This document shows, in pieces, positions 12,152-23,262 of a stretch of DNA of 64,000 nt. Every line of letters starts with the position of its first letter. Within the stretch, counting starts at the first letter, position 1. The notes below the pieces were generated by a model. That model ran no database searches. It worked only from the letters and a program-made list of their open reading frames with translations, and was not told the origin of the DNA. A program made the position numbers and the translations under genes. Source of the stretch: Eucalyptus grandis. Lineage: Eukaryota > Streptophyta > Magnoliopsida > Myrtales > Myrtaceae. The DNA lies in contig NC_052614.1 of assembly GCF_016545825.1 (NCBI RefSeq), positions 37,046,072-37,110,071 on the forward strand, in the 5' to 3' direction.

Positions 12152-13385
12152 TTGTGTCACGACCTCTCTTTTCGGCGCCCTTAGCTGGCACTGAGTATTA
12201 TTAAACTTAAATCGGGCTCTCCAAACCCATTAATTCATAATTTATGGTTCGAGTTGTTAACCTACAAGTTAATTTTTAATAGGAGTTATCACTAATTAAT
12301 TTGAAGTGGGTCGGTTAGAAATCAAAGTAAAACATTGAGAGAAATACTTCATTCCTACGCAATTAGAAAAACTAGAATCGGTGACTTGATTACACTAGTT
12401 AATCACTAATACCCTTTCGGTTCCTAATCTTGTTTAAATCCTAAGACTTTTTAGATTTTCAAGGATTTTCCATGTATTTATGGAAAATAAAAATCATCCT
12501 TTAGGCATTTTCTGAATTTTTGGAGAATATAAATTATTTTTGGTTTTTATGATATATGATTTTTATTATTAAAATATTTTTTTAATATTCGGTCAGACTT
12601 GGCACCCGACCTGATTTGGATCTGGCCCGACTGATCGGGGTCGCGCTTGTCGCCCTCTGAATTGACAAGCACACCTTCTTGCCCCGCTTTCAATTTTTCC
12701 CTCAGTTTTCTTTTGTCTTTTCCTTATTTATTTTTTTTCTGCTTCTTCACGTGGTCTTCTTCTTGAAGACCCATCTATCTGCACATGTCAGACTTAACAA
12801 AAGAGGGAGAGACCCATTTTGTCTTTTATCATCTCCTATTTTCTCTTTTCTCTTTTTTTGACTTTTCTTTCCTTTTTTTTTACCCCTCGCAACTGTCCTT
12901 TTTTTTTTTTTTTTTTTAAAGAAAAGCCTTTCAGTGTCCCCTCTCCCCTAGTCTCTTCTGCCCGCAGTGCATAAAGAATGCTAGATCAAACGTCGACCCT
13001 CTTTTCCGATGGATTGAAGACATCTGCTAATTTGAGTGCTAGAAAACAAATTTTTGAAGACTCAGGCACAATTAGAGTCTCGTCTGTCCATCACTCGGCC
13101 ATCGTCCACGGTCTCAGTCACCACCACTAACCCTTGAACTACGCTGGCCAAGAATCGGACACCCAGGAATGCGATGCACACAAAAAAGAGCACATGCTCA
13201 AACCTCATGCGGTAGGGAGCAGGACGCGAGCACCCACATCGGCCAGAAAACTAAAGCATTTGCTCGAACCTCATGCGAGCATTTCATCGAACACATGAAG
13301 CGCCAATTGAGAAGGGGGCTTTACACCTTCCCAGACTCAGACCAAAACCAAGCAATAATGAAAGCGGAACTCGATTTCAATTAAT
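12152..13385 (-). mobile_element. Gypsy-type LTR fragment (probable)
   Basis: It starts TGTGTCACGACCTCTC, like the reverse-complement end of many plant gypsy LTRs. It then has AT-rich DNA and a long pyrimidine-rich block (12,680-12,960), comparable to the leader of the other LTRs in this window. No right end, PBS or partner LTR was found, so limits are tentative. Confidence 0.3.
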
Positions 13386-13393
13386 GTAAGCAT

Positions 13394-13797
13394 TAGGGGT
13401 GTGTACTAAGAACTGCCTGAATCGGGAACCACCCGAATCGAACCAAACCAACTGGTTTTGGGCAATTCCTAAAGAGAGTGGTCCGGTTCCCAAATCCAGC
13501 TTTTGGAACCGATGGCCGATCGATCTGGTTAATTTTATATATATAATAAATATTTTTAAATTTCCTAAGAAAAATCCCTAATTCCTCCAAATTTCTCCCA
13601 TTTTTCATTTTAGTTTTGGCTAAAATCAGTAAATTTACCAGTTTCTTCGGACCAGACTGGACCAATCGGTTGGTCCAGTTCCCAATTTCAGGACTGGTTG
13701 GTCCGGTTCCCAATCTTGTAATTTGGGAACCGATCCTCCTGGTCTAGTTCCCGATTTCACCTTGGAACCAAAATGAATCAGGAACCGATTAATCCTA
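13394..13797. mobile_element. hAT-like MITE
   Basis: It begins TAGGGGTGTGTAC, the typical hAT non-autonomous start, and ends AATCCTA. The interior has many 'ggttccc/gggaacc' words on both strands, so it can fold extensively. Flanks GTAAGCAT (13,386-13,393) and CTAAGCAT (13,798-13,805) agree at 7 of 8 bases, matching the 8-bp duplication made by hAT transposases. Confidence 0.65.
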
Positions 13798-13959
13798 CTA
13801 AGCATGAGTGAAAAGTAGCAAATCTCAACCATGAAGAACACAAATAAGCCTCTGACTTAGGCATTTTGTCAAGCATGAGGCATACTTAAACCTGGGGGTG
13901 AGGAACAAGAATGCTTAAGCTTGAGTTCAGGTTGAGATCCACAGCAGTTGACACATTAG

Positions 13960-14391
13960 TGTTGTGGGCCAATCGATCTAGCATTCTCTAACCCATGCGG
14001 CTTTAGGATTTCTCCCAAGTAGCCTTACTCACACTCGACTTGTAAGGAACTTAAAGAGAGAAACTTTAGAGTGAGAAGCTCTGAATTTGAATTTTACTTA
14101 TGAATGAGATGTTACAACAAAGAGGAGGAGAACCTCATTTATGAAAGTACAGGACAAACCATATCTGTAGATCTCTATTTGATGTAACGATGGAAATTGT
14201 ATCTCCCCAACTACTAACTACCCACATTTATTACATACTCGTACATTTATCGTATCACTCGCCCTCAGGAGTATTCTAGAATACTCTAGAAAACCTTAGG
14301 ACTTAGGGATACCGATTAAGGGTTGCTTGTTCCAAGGATCAGTCATGGCCATGGTACAAAAACCTCTTGGATCATGCTTTTCTTCGGGCCA
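13960..14391 (-). mobile_element. 3' LTR of an old chromovirus (outer element of the nest)
   Basis: About 430 bp that is alignable along its length to 45,323-45,755: shared 'aatcgatctagcattc', 'gtagccttactcacactc', 'aacgatggaaattgtatct' and 'ggcttttcttcgggcc'-type blocks. On its right side, on the minus strand, a purine-rich TTGGGGAGAATATCA lies directly before the LTR start, as a polypurine tract should. No target duplication matching the far side (after 45,755) was found. Confidence 0.65.
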
Positions 14392-14661
14392 TGATATTCT
14401 CCCCAACCTAATTGGGCGACGTCCTTGTCGCGTCTTCAGCATGGAAGGAGTCAATCTACTTCTTAAATTGCCAAAGAGTTTCTGTAGGTTCCCAACTAGC
14501 TTTACTCTCTAAAAGACCCTTCCATCGGACTAAACACTCTCGCTTTGATGCATAATATCGCCTTCATATGACTCGATCCGAATCTTCCTCGTCTACATGG
14601 AAAGGATGTCACATCTCGATCCTTCGAGCATGTGTCCATCCTTGCTTGGTTGATATAATAG
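14392..14661 (-). pseudogene. Chromovirus pol C-terminus with chromodomain remnant
   Basis: On the minus strand, fragments in different frames spell a chromodomain end (KWKGL-like, then SWEPTETLWQF near 14,465-14,500) and a tail with DSFHAEDATRTSP before the polypurine tract. Chromodomains at the integrase end steer chromovirus insertion to particular chromatin. Stops and frameshifts abolish the frame. The upstream part of the same protein is displaced to beyond 17,508 by an inserted LTR. Confidence 0.6.
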
Positions 14662-17508
14662 TGATGTCCCAAGACGCATCGCCAGCCCATTCAATTAATA
14701 TACGTATGCATAAGCAAATATAAATCCCCAGACAATAAAACAATGGGATAGGAAAGTATGGCCAAACTTTTAAAACCACAACAAGTCTTTTATAACCAAA
14801 CGAGTTTATACACAAGACCGGACTAGTTACAAAAATGTTAGCTCATAAAAAAGGAACTGTCCTATGACTAACTAGCCATATAGGTTTGCCGATTATGCTT
14901 CTTTCACCTTCCCAAACTCCGGGACTCCTGGCTCTCTATGGCCGTCACCTAGAGACCTGAAAATGTGATCCCACAACGAGGTGAGACTACGTCTCAGCAA
15001 GTTTAACCACCTAAACCCAATTTGGAAGAAAATTATGCCCTAAGGGCTGCCTAAGCACAATTAGGTGTAAGAGGACTTACCTTGGCCTCAGTTCCCTCCT
15101 GCAAGTCAGTTCAATAAATAAACACTGACAATTATATCGCTCAATCCAATCAGATCAAATCATCGATCAATTGACTCAGTCGATTACATGTCATCGAGAC
15201 CATCACACGGTCGTTTCGATTATTCATTCTCAACTCTTAGTCACGGCCCAACGGGCATAACCTAGATTAAGTGGTAATCACGGCCCCACTGGCATAATCT
15301 AGATTTAGTGATATCAAGGCCCCACTCGGCAATTTTCTATATTTGGTGGTAATCACGGCCCCACCGAGCAATTTTCTAGACAATTACCCGCATTATCCAA
15401 TTTTTGGGATAAATCCCCATAATCACCAATTTCACTCAATTTTCACAACCCGACATTCAAATAAATAAACAGATAGCACCACAGCAATCAGCATAAAATT
15501 CCAGTCACCGACCATCCCGGTTGAATTTCCAAAACATAAATAATTAATAAAATAATTACAAAAAATAATTAAAAAATGCTAATAAATGCAATTTAGGCTT
15601 GTAATGCCTAATTGGATGCCGAAACGAATCCGAAAAATTTTCGAGACTCGTTCAATAAATACTAGAGTTTATTTACTCGCTAATTGCACTAACTATCCAC
15701 CTAACATGCATACAAATTTAATTAAATTCTCTATTTTAATTTAATCAAACCATCTAATCTATCTTAGCATACACTAATCAACCCCTAAGCACAATTAACC
15801 TACTAAGTGAGGATTAGTGAGTTAAATTCACCGGATTTGTGAGCCAGTGAGTCCACGGCGACTATGACATGGAGGCAAGCAATAATCCTCCAAGTGACAA
15901 CACCAATGGAGGCTGAGAAGGGCTCGGAAACGGGCCACGAAGTCCTAGACTCCTTGCTGGTTCGGTTTTTGCTTTTGCCTTTGCTGGATAAAGGAGAACC
16001 AAGGTTGAACGACAAAGAAATGGGCTAATCGGAGCTCCGACGAGCAGGTGGTAGGCAATCGGTGGTTCTCGGGGGTCAAGAGGGACTTACTGGTGGTTGG
16101 TATGGGTGGAGGTAGGGTTAAAATGGGGAGAAAATGGTTGAAAGTTGTGAAATGGGCAAAATAGTGTAGGCAGGTGGCTTCCAGATGGTCCGGCAACCAG
16201 TTTCATCTAGCCGGCATACAGGACGGCCGATGGCTCTGTTTGGCGCAAGGTCATGCTCCTTTGAACGGTTTGGATGTGCTAATCACAACGGTGGGTGTCA
16301 CGAAGGCTAACTTGTCCGGGAAGATCACTTTTAACTCAGATGTTTGGCAAAAGATCAGCTGGAGCAGAAACTGGCAAAAAAGAAAACAGAGGAGGAAAAA
16401 GGTCCAGCGATGGTTCCAGCGTACATGTGATGGCCAAGGGGGATGAACTGGGGTTTTCTGTGGTTCTTTGAAGCTTCAAAAGTCACTCAACAATGGAGAA
16501 AGCAAGTGGATTGAGGAAGACGAAGCAGCTGGTCAAGGATGGGGGGCCACCTTGGTCACATTTTCTCTTCCTTTGTCCCCTTGACCTCATCCCTTCATTA
16601 GCTGGCTTTCATGGCCACAATTCAGCCACCAATGCTCCATTCTAGAAGCTTGAATTGGTCCAAATGTTGAGGGTGGTGGGGGCATACGAATTTCATAGGT
16701 TTCTCCCTCAATTAGACACCAATTCCCTCTTAAATCAACACAAACTGGCCTCTATAAAATCAATCGACACCTCACCGATCCGATTGGTATTTTTTCTCAC
16801 CAATTGATCCATCTTACATCTCAATTAAATGATTAAAAATGGTCCCTGACTTTTTCTGGACCAAAACAACACAACGACGACTTTTTCTCAAAAAGTTTTG
16901 GTTTGTAGAAAAATCTTCGAAGACTGTGTCGACGTTCCTAAAAGGATTTGTGACATGACAGAACTTTCAATTTTTGAAATCAGATTTAAATTTGCGGTTC
17001 ATTTCACTCTAGCGTGTTTTTAGTATGACCTAGGCAACAAGATAGCTTTCAGAAATTTTTAGTGCAAATGACCTGTGGTCGATTTTCTTAGAGCCACAAT
17101 GAACCTCTTCGACACATTGGTGACTCTCGGTGGTCGTGAAAATCTCGAGATTTTAAATACGGACACAGGGTACCAAAACGATAGAAAAATCAAACTGGTG
17201 CCGGTCAATGAGAATTTTGCAATTTAGTTGGATCACCCACATCTAACCATTTATCTCAGTTGAACCGACCTATCTCTAATCTCTAATCGATTTATATATG
17301 TGCTGTAATGATCTCGATAGATGAGCACGATCAAGTAGTTGATTCCTGGTCGAATCCTCAAGTCTATTTGCCTTAAAATCCTTAATGACATCCCTAGATA
17401 ATCTAGTTATCTCACGAGTGATTAGCTTTGAGAATAGCACTATAGGCACGTCAATAAAATGCCCGATTTATTCAATTGAAAGTAGAGTCGAAAATCTAGG
17501 ATGTCACA
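14662..17508 (-). mobile_element. Gypsy-type long solo LTR inserted in the chromovirus pol
   Basis: It runs from TGATGTCCC to GGATGTCACA and interrupts the pol-like frame between an HPVFxxSMLKPF block (about 17,510-17,545) and the chromodomain piece. Flanks AATAG and AAAGG match only 3 of 5. It shares the internal plan of the other long LTRs here. On the minus strand there is an intron-like segment (14,957-15,080). At 15,240-15,380 there are about four imperfect ~55-bp repeats with 'cggccccac' words. No coding sequence was recognised within it. Confidence 0.5.
14957..15080 (-). other. Intron-like segment in LTR leader
   Basis: On the minus strand AAG/GTAAGT at 15,081/15,080 is followed 124 bp on by CACATTTTCAG. 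The same arrangement recurs at 37,001-37,110 and 51,488-51,596. Confidence 0.4.
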
Positions 17509-19467
17509 AAAGGCTTAAGCATACTTGCTTGGAAAACTGGGTGTACCTTTAGTTTTGGCAGCAACTCCAATTTGTATGCAACTTTGCTTACCCATCATAG
17601 CACACGAAACGGCTCTTCATAGCGGCAGATCAAGCTTTTGTGCACGTCCTTGTACTGGAGGTCCACGTGTAGCCTTGCCAACACGAAATCCCTAACTTAG
17701 AACTACACATCCCATTGCTTCTTGTCAGCCCACTTCTTCATACATTTTAAGGCATTGTGTAGATACGCTCGTGCCAAATTCACCTGCTCTTGCTAATCCT
17801 TGGTGAACTTGCATGCGAGTGGGCTGTTCCACCGATAACCCGATGCAACTGTGCTTGGAGTTTGCGGTTATTGTCTAGTTACGATCTCAAACAAACTCTA
17901 GCCAGTGGAGTTGCTTCACTACAAGTTATACGAGAACTGGGCTACGTTGATTAGTTTCACTTAATTCGCTTGCATTGTGCTCACATAGTGTTAGAGATAA
18001 ATCTCAAAGAATACATTTACCCACTTCCTTTGATTGTCTGTTTGGGGATGTAGGCTCGTAGAGAAGTTTAGCTCGGATCTAAGCAGCTTGAAGAGTTTAG
18101 TCCAAAAATGCCCCATAAATTGAGGATCACGATCGTTTGTGGAACTTCTTAGTATTTGATCTTGTGCTTTATGAATAATTTGGTCAATTCCTCAACCAAA
18201 CAATCCTTTGTCACAGGTATGAAAGTCGCATACTTGGAGAATTGGTCCACTATGACCATGAGAGTTCGACATCCTTTGGACTTTGGCATATTCACAATGA
18301 AGTCCATGGACACACTCTCCTATGGATGTGTTGAAATGAGGAGTGGCTCTAGGAGCCCTGGCGACGAACGTTGCTAGAGCTTGTCTTATTGGCACACAAG
18401 ACACATCTTCACATAAGCTTCAATGTCATCTCGCATATGAGGCCAGTAGTATTAGTCTTCGACTAAGGCCGAGATGCAGCAGATCCCTAAATGACCCACC
18501 TACTTGAAATCGAGGCATTCACGCAACACCTCTTTCCTTTTCTTCCCATGAAGTGGCATATACATTCACCACCTTTTGGTGTAAAGAAGACCATCTTCAC
18601 ACCAAAACTAATGGGTCTTGCTCTCCCGTGCGTACTCAATGAGGGCTTAAACCCTTTGATCATGCTTGAGCCCATCTTTGATACGGTCGATCCATGGACA
18701 ATCGATTGACTCACAATACTTGCCAACTCCATCTTCCAACTAAGTGCATCAGCCATGAAGTTAGCCTTCTTTAACTTGTACACCAGTATGTAATCGAATT
18801 CTGCTAGAAAATCTTGCCGTCGAGCTTACTTCAGACTCAACTTCTTTTGAGTTTGAAAGTAGCTCGTGGCCACGTTGTCCGTCCTCATGATGAACTTAAA
18901 CCCCAGGAGATAATGCCTCCATGTCTAAAGGCAATAGACCACCATGGTTATCTCCCTCTCTTAAACGGTATACTAACACTCGTTATGATTTAGCTTCTAA
19001 GACTCGAATGCCACCAGGTGTCCACCCTAAAAAGGAACACTGCTCATAGCATAATCCGATGTGTCAGTTTCTACCACGTAAGGTTTGGTGTGATTGGGTA
19101 AGACCGGCATCGATTCCTTAGTCATGGCTTGCTTTGACTAATCAAATGCCTTTTGGCATCGGTCCATCCACTCCCACGATGTCTGCTTCTTCAACATGTC
19201 TGTGAGTGGCACAATGATGCTCAAGTAGTTCTGAGCGAAGCACCGATAGTAGTTGGTGAGGCCAAGGAACAACCTCAACTTCGTCACTTTCATTGGCGGC
19301 TCTCATTCGAGGATGGCTCAGATCTTTGCCCCTTCTATTCAAACTCGTCCACCCACAACAATGTGCGTCAAAAATGGAACTTTCTTTTGAGCAATGGCAC
19401 ATTTCTTGCGCTTCACATATAAGTCATTCTCACGCAAGACTTGGAAGACCTGTCTTAAGTGCTCAAC
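17509..19467 (-). pseudogene. Chromovirus pol: RNase H and integrase remnant
   Basis: Read on the minus strand from right to left: a post-RT piece with FLGL-NYYR (about 19,240-19,275), RNase H-like pieces, a KLKKANFMADALS linker (18,745-18,785), and an integrase core. The core shows MVIVDQF (about 18,245) and NDRDPQF (about 18,125). At the expected third catalytic position the Glu is replaced (QTDNQRK, about 18,045). It ends with HPVFxxSML near 17,520. Integrase would join element cDNA to host DNA, but many stops and frameshifts make this dead. It continues at 21,028 beyond a 1.56-kb insertion. Confidence 0.65.
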
Positions 19468-21027
19468 TGTTAAGTGAATGCAAGTGCACAATATTTACAA
19501 GTAATAAAGTGACGAGTGATTATCCTTCTTACAAAGGATTGTCTCTAATTATCCAATAACTTACTAAAGGTGATTAATCCAAAATTTTATGTAACCAAGT
19601 CAAAAATGCAAGTAAAAAGTGAATTAAATTAATTAAAGGATTGAACTATAAAGAGTCCAAACTTAGAGAATTCAAAAGTTAATTAAAATTGCAACATAAA
19701 CCTAATATAAAGTAAACCGAAAATTAACAAAGTAAATTTCAAGATTTTAACCAAGATCACAAAGCATTAGAGCATCCAACTCTACTTAACCACTCGTAAT
19801 CAATTCTCTTAACTTGTCATGCAATAAATTAATTTCCAATTGTGTTAGTGAAATTTCCCTAAATTAGATTACAAGCCGACCTCGGTCTAATAATCCCTAA
19901 TTAGGTATGTTAACCCACACTAACCTTAGGTGAATTAAACTACCCAAAAGCATTAAGTTCTTATGGAAATTCCTGAATTTAATCTAAATTAGATTACAAG
20001 TCGACCTCGGTCTAATAATTCCTAATTAGAAATTCCCAACATAGATCTACTACTACAACCACACAAATAATCTAGTGTACCTTGATCTAGATTTAATTTA
20101 TAGCTCAATATCACTAATTTTCATGCATACAATCTCCATTCGGTATCATGCATACATCAAAGATCATTTAAAAGTTGGCCAAACTTCTAAAATCATTAAG
20201 ATCATAATAGAGAAGCCACACTCAAAACAATCATATTGCATGAACAAGTCTTGAAAATCAATCAATTATAGTTAAGATCCATTGTAAATATAGAACATAA
20301 TTAAAGTTAAATTAACAACAAAAATTGAGGAAAATATAATACTAAATTAAAACAAATTCACCAATTTGAGTCGCAAATATATTCAGATTTGCCTCCTTCT
20401 CCTCTCTTTGACACACGCCAATTAAGCTAATAAAATAGAAACATAAAAACTAAGAAAACCTAAAATCCGGAGGCAGTTCTAAAGCTCCTTCTCCCCCCTG
20501 ATATATGCAACACAAGAGAGGTTTATAGAGCCTCCAAAAATCTGCCCTAGGTTAGCCTCCCATTAGGTCTTGGATAGGTCTCCTTGGCAAATTAGGAGTT
20601 TATCTTCTTAAGATTCATAACCTTGATTTTCTTTGAACCTAGCCTCAATCATGATCAAATCTATTGGTCTCGGCTAGCTTTTTCTTCAACAAAAGATATT
20701 CTGAAAGATACTTGAATTTTCTTATAAATTTAAAGATATCCTTAAAGTTATTGAAATATTCTTAGAGATATTGGGACATTCTAGAAAATATTGAGACGTA
20801 GGGATTGATCTGCAAATCCGACATAGACACATGGGAAAATTACGAATTGGTCCTCACATCTTCTGCAAATACTACACATGAATCTCTTATAAATCTTAAA
20901 GTCATGCTTCCAATAAAATTTAGTAAAATTACATGAGTAGCAAATAAATTCACCCAAAATTCATCAAAATTTAGCAGATATCAAGCTTAAATTAGTAAAA
21001 AATACTGAATCTACAATAGAGTTATCA
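19468..21027. mobile_element. 1.56-kb LTR-like insertion inside the RT sequence
   Basis: The RT coding similarity stops at 19,467 and resumes at 21,028. The inserted block begins TGTTAAGTGAATGC and ends GAGTTATCA, so TG...CA ends as for an LTR. It is strongly A-rich on the plus strand and includes two copies of an 'aattagattacaagyygacctcggtctaataa' unit at about 19,860 and 19,985. No coding frame. Flanking bases do not give a clean duplication, so the class is uncertain. Confidence 0.4.
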
Positions 21028-21495
21028 TTGAATGCTCCTTCAGTGTCCAAATATATATAACAATATCATCAAGATAAACCACGGCAAATCGATCAAGGAA
21101 TAGATGGAGTACCTTCTTTATGAGGGTGCAGAAAGTAGTGAGAGAATTAATCAGGCCGCATGGCATGACAAGGAACTCGTATGATCCATATCACATTATG
21201 CATGTGATCTTCAGCTCGTTCCCTTCGGCAATTCGAACTTGATAGTAACTCAATTAGAGATCAAGCTTAGTAAACCACCGAGCTCCTTCAAGTTGATCGA
21301 AGAGATCCACAATGAGTGGGATTAGATACTTGTTCTTCATAGTTAGTTTATTCAACACACAATAGTCTATGCACATTCGGAATGACCCATCATGCTCCTT
21401 TGGGAATAGGAATGGTGCACCGAACGGAGCCTTGGATAGTCAAATATAGCCCGCATCGAGTAGCTCCTTTAGTTGCTTCCTCAATCTTTTAGACA
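21028..21495 (-). pseudogene. Chromovirus reverse transcriptase fragment
   Basis: Minus-strand frames give LRKQLKELLDAGYI (about 21,450-21,490), CIDY-xLNKLTx[21 protein letters not shown], YGSYEFLVMPxGLI and the catalytic VVYLDDIVIY box (YLDD at 21,067-21,078). RT copies element RNA to DNA. Stops interrupt it. Sequence similarity to a gypsy pol ends abruptly near 21,495, where the 22-kb nest begins. Confidence 0.7.
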
Positions 21496-23262
21496 CCAAC
21501 ACTTGCAAACAGTGTCAATGGCAGATCAATTGCAAGTCCATTGTCACCTCTCAACTATCTATATGTGATCCACTTTCAACTTACCAATTAAGCTATTGCA
21601 CCAAACAAGCTTATTAACATCACATAGCAACATGTTCAATAAGTTCATTAACCGCATAAATAGTTCTTCCCATACTTTCAGGGGCTTCCAATCATGGGTT
21701 GGGCATCCTGCCTCAAGCTAGGCATCCTATACTCTCAAGGGCATCCCATACTTTTAGAGGCTTCCTGGCTCAACCAGGGCATCCAACCATCAAGCCAAGC
21801 ATCCCATACTTTCAAGGGCTTCCCATACTTTTAGGGACTTCCTAGCTCAACCAAGGCATCTGGCCATCAAGCTAGGCATCACATACTTTTAGGTTCTTCC
21901 CATACTTTCAAGGGTTTTTTGGCTCAACCAGGGCATCTGTTTAATGAACGAGGCATCATCGCCAACACTATGTGATGACGGGCGTTTTTTTCTCTTTAAT
22001 TGCACACACACAAGTGCATCACACAAGTCGATTCTTATTATCTCTTAGCTAACACATGTATGGTCCAAAGGCATGCTCATTCGTTTGTGTGTGTCATGAA
22101 TTCTTATACTTCCCTAATACATATGTTGGGAACGATCTTTGATCTATAACTTGAATCAGTCACTTAGCGTTTATCCCCGCACCAGACAAGGCTCGGAAAT
22201 GGCATGCCTCAATGCCGATCCGTGACCTTGAGGCTTGGGTACACCTCGCTTAAGTGAAGATCTTAAGTTTGAGTGACCTTAGTTCGACCCAATGTGAACA
22301 TACCATGTACTGTGAATGATCCTCGGCTCTTGGTTTGATTCAACATCAAGCGCAAGGTCTCCGCTCCAAAATGAACCCTAGAATCGGCACCCTATTGTGC
22401 CTTACCAAGATCTTGTGAGCTTAGGCGATTCCCATACTAATCAAGGTTTAGAATCGGCATGCCTCAATGTCGATCTAGGACCTTGTGGCTTTGGGCAATT
22501 TCCACACCAAGCGAGATTCGGAACCAGTACACTATTTATGCCGATTCAAGACCCTATGGTTTGGATGGCCTTGCCTTGCGATGAACTCAATCCGAGCAAA
22601 CCTTAGCTTCTTTTCTAATCGTACATGAAAGAAGTACATGACCAAACACATTTGCAAGTAAAACTAAACAAAAGACATCACACACCACCCACGGCTTGAC
22701 GGGTGAGCACTTAGATAGCTTCGTAAGTTGAGGATGTGAGGCCGAGAGAAAGGAGAAGGGGGAGGAGGGTAGGCGTGAATGGCAAGGGGTTCCAATGAGG
22801 GAAATGAATGGGGGTTCCTCCTATTTATAGGCACCAACCTCATCATCACTCATCTAAATGGTCCAATCATATTTCTCGAAGTGGCATGACTATGGCATTG
22901 AGGTGTGGCAAGCCTAAGTTGCAAGGTGTCATGCCTATTTTTAAAAGGTGGCATACTCAAAGGTCTAATGTAATGATTGTAGGCTTACTTATTTCATTCC
23001 TATTGGACCATTTATACAATGCCATCATGACTTGGCCTACTTGTTCTCTAAAGAAAAACTTATGGTAATGATGACCATATCTTTCATGGACACCGAAGCC
23101 AATGACTCACCATTCTCATTAAATGCTTCAATTTAGTTAATCATGGGGTTTGGATATTTAGCACATGCTTAAATTCAAGAACTTGCTTTTTAAGCTTTGG
23201 TGTTCTAGAATATTCCATCAAGTTCTATTCTTATTGGTCCACTTAAGCCCTTGAGTTATTTG
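21496..23262 (-). mobile_element. Long gypsy-type LTR remnant with minisatellite and TATA box
   Basis: It holds an imperfect tandem array at 21,665-21,950 built of 'gcatcccatactttcaagggcttcc'-type units, and another at 22,190-22,560 of 'cggcatgcctcaatgccgat'-type units. On the minus strand there is a CTATAAATAG box at 22,821-22,830. This matches the layout of the other long LTRs here: array, then leader, then TATA toward the right. Both ends are unclear. At 21,600-21,500 the minus strand also has a tRNA A-box-like TAGCTTAATTGG. Confidence 0.4.
22821..22830 (-). promoter_or_regulatory. LTR TATA box
   Basis: CTATAAATAG on the minus strand, next to GA-rich leader sequence, in the position of the TATA boxes at 39,307 and 53,934. 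Confidence 0.45.

Noticed and set aside
13960..13975. ATTAG as target duplication of the outer chromovirus
   Set aside because: The bases after the right LTR (CCAAG) do not match, so no duplication is claimed.
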